Assembly: GCF_014648355.1 (NCBI RefSeq)
Contig: NZ_BMQY01000004.1
Coordinates: forward strand, 581,571 to 645,570
DNA from: Couchioplanes azureus
Lineage (GTDB): Bacteria > Actinomycetota > Actinomycetes > Mycobacteriales > Micromonosporaceae
Direction: 5' to 3'
Length of the DNA: 64,000 nucleotides
Notes under the pieces: generated by a model
What the model saw: only the letters and a program-made list of their open reading frames with translations
What the model was told of the DNA's origin: nothing
Databases searched by the model: none
Program-made: the position numbers and the translations under genes
Shown: piece after piece, positions 62,801 through 64,000 of the stretch
Layout: every line of letters starts with the position of its first letter
How positions within the stretch are numbered: the stretch's first letter is position 1

Positions 62801-64000
62801 CTGACCACCGGCGCGCTGGCGGAAGCCGGCGCGCAGCAGCGGGTGCCGGTCGAGCAGCCCCTGTACCGAACGGTGCACCGCATCGGCGTCGACGTCGCCG
62901 AGCAGGTCGACGGTCTGCTGGACGGCGTAGACGTCGGCCGCCGCGTCGTCGTAGGAGGCGTGGAAGAAGAACCCCTCCTGCAGCGGGGTGGCGGGGAGCA
63001 CGTCACACAGGCCGGGCACCGCGGCCGTGAACTCGGCGCGCTCGGCCGGGTCGAGGGTGACCAGGGAGAACGCGGCGGGGCTGGCCGCCGCCCCGGGCCG
63101 CACCGAGCCGGCCACCGCGGCCAGCGCGGCGACGGTGCGGTGCCGGAACACGTCGCGCGGGGTGATCGCCAGGCCGGCCTCGCGAGCGCTGTTGACCAGC
63201 GCGATCGCGACGATGCTGTCGCCGCCGAGGGAGAAGAAGCTGTCGTGCACGCCGACCGCGGGCAGGTGGAGCACCTCGGCGAAGAGGGCGGCCAGCGTGT
63301 GCTCGGCGGGGGTGCTCGGCGCGGCATCGCCGGCGAGCGCCGTCCAGTCCGGGGCCGGCAGCGCGGCGGTGTCGAGCTTGCCGTTGGGGGTGAGCGGCAG
63401 CGGCCCGTCCACCGCGACGATCACCGACGGCACCATGTACTCCGGCAGGACGGCCGCGGCGTGGGCCCGCAGCGGCCCGGGGTCGAGGTCGCCGCCGGCC
63501 GGCGTGACGTAGGCGACGAGGCGCTTGACCCGGCGGTGGTCCTCGGCCGCCACGACCGCGGCCTGGGCGACCGCCGGGTGTCGCATGAGGACGCTGGCCA
63601 CCTCGCCCGGCTCGATCCGGAATCCGCGGATCTTGATCTGGTGGTCGGCCCGGCCGAGGAAGTCGAGGTTGCCGTCGGCACGCCAGCGGGCCCGGTCGCC
63701 GGTACGGTACATCCGGCTGCCCGGAGCACCGTACGGGTCCGCGACGAAGCGCTCCGCGGTCAGCCCGGGCCGTCCGCGGTAGCCGCGGGCCAGGCCGCGC
63801 CCGCCCACGTACAGTTCGCCCTCCACACCGACGCCGACCGGGCGCAGCGCCGAGTCGAGGACGTAGCAGCGGGTGTTCGGGTCGGGCACCCCGATCGGCA
63901 CGGGCCCGCTCCAGCCGGGCTGCGCGGTCCACAGCGTCGAGTTGACCGTCGCCTCGGTGAGCCCGTAGGCCGCCACCACCCGCAGCCGCTGCGCCCAGCG
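50837..64000 (-). CDS. Nonribosomal peptide synthetase, hydroxamate siderophore type (5' end outside window)
   Basis: At least 4,387 aa, open to the right edge. Counting from 63979 as residue 1: A0 (C-terminal part, to 212), T0 (Ser255, LGGDS), C1 325-755 (HHIVVDG), A1 775-1268, T1 (Ser1312, LGGDS), E 1365-1805 (HHLVVDGVSW, VGWFTS), C2 1840-2272, A2 2292-2805, T2 (Ser2847, LGGHS), C3 2900-3335 (HHITTDE), A3 3360-3855, T3 (Ser3898, LGGHS), C-terminal C* 3950-4365. Specificity residues read by alignment to GrsA-Phe: A1 DPLDFGVVQK (no match known to me; D-residue because E follows), A2 DMENLGLINK (N5-hydroxyornithine), A3 DVFILGAVNK (no match known to me). C* has GYTGVDE in place of HHxxxDG and no thioesterase follows. 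The iron box, FecCDE genes and MbtH support a siderophore. Confidence 0.95.
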   Translation of the reverse strand, partial: RWAQRLRVVAAYGLTEATVNSTLWTAQPGWSGPVPIGVPDPNTRCYVLDSALRPVGVGVEGELYVGGRGLARGYRGRPGLTAERFVADPYGAPGSRMYRTGDRARWRADGNLDFLGRADHQIKIRGFRIEPGEVASVLMRHPAVAQAAVVAAEDHRRVKRLVAYVTPAGGDLDPGPLRAHAAAVLPEYMVPSVIVAVDGPLPLTPNGKLDTAALPAPDWTALAGDAAPSTPAEHTLAALFAEVLHLPAVGVHDSFFSLGGDSIVAIALVNSAREAGLAITPRDVFRHRTVAALAAVAGSVRPGAAASPAAFSLVTLDPAERAEFTAAVPGLCDVLPATPLQEGFFFHASYDDAAADVYAVQQTVDLLGDVDADAVHRSVQGLLDRHPLLRAGFRQRAGGQVVQVIAGHVDVPWRAVDLTGAAPAERPVKAAQVAAQERANGFDLARPPLLRAALVRLGADRHRLVLTVHHIVVDGWSVSIMMRELLDGVRGELPAGRDALYRDYFGWLGSRDAGAAQDAWRAALAGLDGPTRLVPAEAGAAPPKPEQLRIELPAALTAGLAARARERGLTASTVVHGAWGLLLGRLLGREDVVFGSTVSGRHAEVAGVQALVGLLINTLPVRLRWRSEESLAQVLARFQDEQSALLEHQHLGLAQIQRTAGWGELFDTLVVVENLPGAGELRDDTGVELADVEVRDATHYPVALTVLPGERMELRLDHDPRRIDAAAAGRLAAGLVRLLETVADDPDRPVGRVDLAGDADRAAMAKELTGAEREVPAITLAAAVTARARRTPDAVAVISERQRLSYAELDAAADTLARRLCARGAAPERIVAVAVPRSAQLPVALLGVLKTGAAYLPLDLDHPADRITFMLADSGARTVVTTPEAAALLPRVDGVETLVLGAAEPDGGPGAPLFEAGPEHPAYLLYTSGSTGRPKGVLVPHRAVLSQLTWACERFGYRADDRVLHQYSATFDPSVLEIFAPLLAGAAVVVAKPDGHRDPAYLTELIRREQVTTLDLVPSMYGALLQASEGSGTDGWAASLRRAFSGGEALGGALARRWRDRTGVPIFNVYGPTEATVQVTAWEYDGAPDAGVPIGLPAWNTGLYVLDACLRPVQAGASGELYIAGAQLARGYHGRSALTAERFVADPFGAPGERMYRTGDLVRWRTDGAVEYLGRTDHQVKIRGNRVELGEIEQRLGALPQVATAVVAARADERGGAQLVAYVVPAAGARPDGEALRAELAGLLPEPMVPTVFVVLDSLPLTPGGKVDRAALPAPTVVRAVAQRPADERERMLCDIFAEVLGLTGVGADEDFFVLGGDSILSISVSSRARAAGLDLSPREVFLHRTPAALAAAAAERPRPGTVAPAADGVGDVPLLPIAHQLRCDGGPVGRFNLSVLVQTPPGADAARLAAVLQAVLDHHDGLRQRLTRVAGVLWSLEALAPGAVTAAELLRRVDVAGLDADRLRAVLAAESDAAADRLDPDSATMLQAVWFDAGPGRPGRLLLATHHLVVDGVSWRILLGDLAAAWDAVHAGRTPTLEPVPTSLRRFARLVSEQAQTPQRLAELPHWLGTLAPGAELVAGAPGPGTVGESRTRQVRLPIADTLPLLTSVPAAVHGDVTDVLLTALRLAVSRWRDRRGEDGAAELLVDVERHGREEIAEGLDLSRTVGWFTSVQPVRLAADPQPVETLKGVKERLRAAPDGGLGYGMLRHLNAQVAPVLAQAASAQVLFHYFGRFAADHGTDWTPAPESDALALAPDPGMGLPYLLQIDAVCADTPAGPELSAVWTWRDAGLSEPDVDELSEGWLAALRELTAAVAGARAATGLTPSDLTTIRLDQADIDRVERLSPSPVADIWPLSPLQEGIFFHSSYDQAALDVYTAQDTYDFDHRLDLDRLRAACATLLARHPSLRAGLTSDGLRQPVQFIATDVEVPLDEVDLSQLSPDEQDRRMAELLAADRGRRFDLARPPLCRLTVVRLGPGRDRLVLSHHLVAWDGWSQGLFLEELLELYATGGDDTALATPGTYRDYLAWLAGQDAGRTVEAWRAALAGLAEPTLVSPADRSREPVIPRRCATELPAALSDRLRAESRRHGLTLNTLLNAAWGLCLASLVGRYDVVFGSTVAGRPADVPGAESAIGMFLNTVPVRIAMDPQESVLQLLRRLQSERTALMNHEYVGLGEIQRASGHQQLFDTLYVLQNFGDADTLTALRERHGITGIGSADATHYPMTLVVTPARDVRVALNYRPDVVEPAVAENLLERFTLLLSRLVADLSARVGTLDLLTEDERARLAAEWDATRRPMLSDTVADLLAAQAARTPDALALVCGDQRLSYAELDGRINRLARLLLARGAAPERVVALALPRSVEMVVALFAVLRTGAAYLPLDLDHPVDRLEMMIEDTGPMCVLSTAAVARSLTGPAVCVDDPAVRAELAALPATPIDDEERPHFARSRPDRLEHPAYIIYTSGSTGRPKGVVTPYRGLTNMQLNHQEAIFGPAIAAAGGRRLRIAHTVSFAFDMSWEELLWLVEGHEVHVCDEELRRDATALVAYCEAHRIDVVNVTPTYAHLLIEEGLLSGHVPPLVLLGGEAVSDAVWTRLRDTEGTYGYNLYGPTEYTINTLGASTEDSAVPTVGRAIWNTRAYVLDAHLRPVPPGTPGELYIAGIGLARGYHRRFGLTAERFVADPYGPPGGRMYRTGDLVRSRPDGILDFLGRTDDQVKIRGYRVELGEIAAVLESHPAVSQAAVVADGAGPGGAKRLLGYVVAADDPSEALPSELREYLKNRLPDYMVPVALTAVDRLPLTVNGKLDVRALPVPQVRGGDSRPPASAEEELLCALFAELLGVPQVGVDDSFFDLGGHSLLATRLVSRARAALGTELAIRDLFEAPTVAELALRAAGARGALRPALVAGERPDELPLSFAQQRLWVIQQLEGASAAYNFPLVMRLRGALDVDAFAAALGDVVARHEALRTLFGEREGVPFQRVLPADAARPPVELVAAAPEEVTAAVRTAVDRPFDLATELPLRATLVRVGEAEHVVVILLHHITTDEWSDRPFLRDLATAYAARRGGTAPEFPPLTVQYADYALWQQRLLGERDDPDSLANGQLGYWQRVLDGLPEELELPFDRPRPARPTFRGGELELELAPEVCERLRQLTQRTGASMFMVLHAATAALLHRLGAGDDVPLGAPIAGRTDAGLDELVGFFVNTLVLRTDLSGDPSFAELVARAREADLAAFSHADVPFEAVVERLNPTRSLARNPLFQVMVGYHNRGDDALRLPGLDVQWVPVELPTAKFDLVFSFSEHSGRIGCRLEYATDLFDPGTAARLGDRLHRLLAGVTADPQAPLSSIDLLAADERHLVVQGYNDTGREVPEETLPQLFARCVAARPDAVAVVDRSRSASYAQLDAQANRIARLLAARGVGRESVVAIAVPRSVEMVATVLGVLKLGAAYLPLDLSHPAERIAYMLGDSAAGVVVATTSEAPRVPEVDGVDRLLLDGPAVAGELAALDPSPLPTGPVGLDQAAYVIYTSGSTGRPKGVAVGHDGIASLAATAVDRMSLTADSRVLQFASVGFDVAVFELTMALCVGGQLVLAPEEVRVAGPALTEFLHERRITHMILPPSLVAALPADCELPAGATVLVGTETVPPDLIGRWASRLNLLAAYGLTEATVNSTLWQASPGWNAAVPIGVPDPNTTVYVLDARLRPVPPGVVGELYVSGRGLARGYLGRSALTSERFVACPFGPPGSRMYRTGDRARWRADGNLDFLGRVDEQVKIRGFRIELGEISGALSGHPRVRQAAVVADSGGEHTRLIGYAVTGDDPVTPAELRAHLAGLLPDYMVPAAVVTLADPLPLTPNGKLDRRALPRPDWSAMTGDERPVTAEQHALAELFAEVLGLPAVGIQDNFFALGGHSMAAMRLIGRIRSAFGAELTIREVFDTPTVAGLAGQLAGATSARPPLTARERPALLPIAPVQRWRRDLRRDRPGYDHALALRSAGGLDAAALAAAIRDVVLRHEPLRTLLVERDGTVYQQLVDAPAVETERVAGGGLDRRLAELAHEPVDLATAPPLRARLLTGEAGEQALLFTMGYTGVDEWSVVPLFRDLSTAYAARLAGRAPDWTPLPVGYADYTRWQYELLGDPADPGSRHARQLTYWRQALRGLPAELALPADRRRTGRPGHGGDYVEAPLDADLHRAVDRLARATGTSMFMVLQAALAALLTGRGAGTDLPIGTLVAGRTEETLVDLVGCFFNTVVLRTDTTGDPTFGELLTRIRRTNLSALDRQDVPFADVLSELGGVRAPQVMIVHHEQADLAVLEGGHGSLQPVPIRATAAELTLSFYEPRGDGAVQCYLEYATDLFDRATVQRLAGDLLDLLAAAAADPDRTLSHLSSMRSES

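Overview
High-GC actinobacterial chromosome, most likely a filamentous member of the Micromonosporaceae (Actinoplanes-like). The reasons are GC-rich codons throughout, frequent GTG starts, many probably leaderless genes with a TAnnnT box 6-9 nt before the start codon, GC stem-loop terminators without T-tracts, an IdeR/DmdR-type iron box, an AA10 chitin monooxygenase, and the aceA/RamB-type arrangement. The species is an inference. No rRNA, tRNA, CRISPR, insertion sequence or phage gene was recognised.

Layout. 1-3.4 kb: a secreted chitin-active LPMO translationally coupled to a lipoprotein that runs off the left edge, a DUF2267 gene colliding tail-to-tail with a gene remnant, and a mannitol-dehydrogenase-family enzyme. 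3.5-8.0 kb: glyoxylate shunt operon aceA-aceB with a divergent RamB/ScfR-type regulator. 8.0-11.3 kb: a carbohydrate-binding-type remnant, a TetR plus metallo-beta-lactamase-fold operon with two operators on a readable promoter, an orphan winged-helix/nuclease-like protein and a lipoprotein. 11.4-21.1 kb: an AidB-like acyl-CoA dehydrogenase, two tandem membrane GGDEF-EAL proteins, an F420-type reductase, a pentapeptide-DinB fusion and a PAS-PAS-GAF histidine kinase. 21.1-28.5 kb: DUF2203, an AAA ATPase, a NarL-type two-component pair beside an MmpL exporter, a LOG-like protein and an RraA-like protein.

28.6-34.2 kb is the most unusual part. After a DUF2786 gene come an EACC1-type small protein, a 906-residue protein joining a caspase-like peptidase to an internal lipobox, a binding-protein-like region and a vWA domain, and then a membrane-anchored solute-binding protein with no transporter. 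This looks like an envelope-sensing, caspase-based conflict or cell-death cassette. 34.2-42.9 kb: a secreted M1 peptidase, a duplicated membrane-GGDEF protein, an acyl-CoA ligase, an EamA/LysR pair and small membrane proteins.

42.9-64.0 kb is an iron-siderophore locus around one iron box near 46.93 kb. Leftward are two FecCD-type permeases, an ATPase and an inositol-monophosphatase-family enzyme. Rightward is a heterodimeric ABC exporter with one dead ATP site. A 16-bp perfect stem terminator separates the exporter from an MbtH protein and a giant NRPS whose 5' end lies outside the window. The NRPS order is (A)-T-C-A-T-E-C-A-T-C-A-T-C*. One A domain reads DMENLGLINK, the N5-hydroxyornithine code, so the product is probably a hydroxamate siderophore. 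The terminal C-like domain has lost its catalytic His pair and there is no thioesterase.
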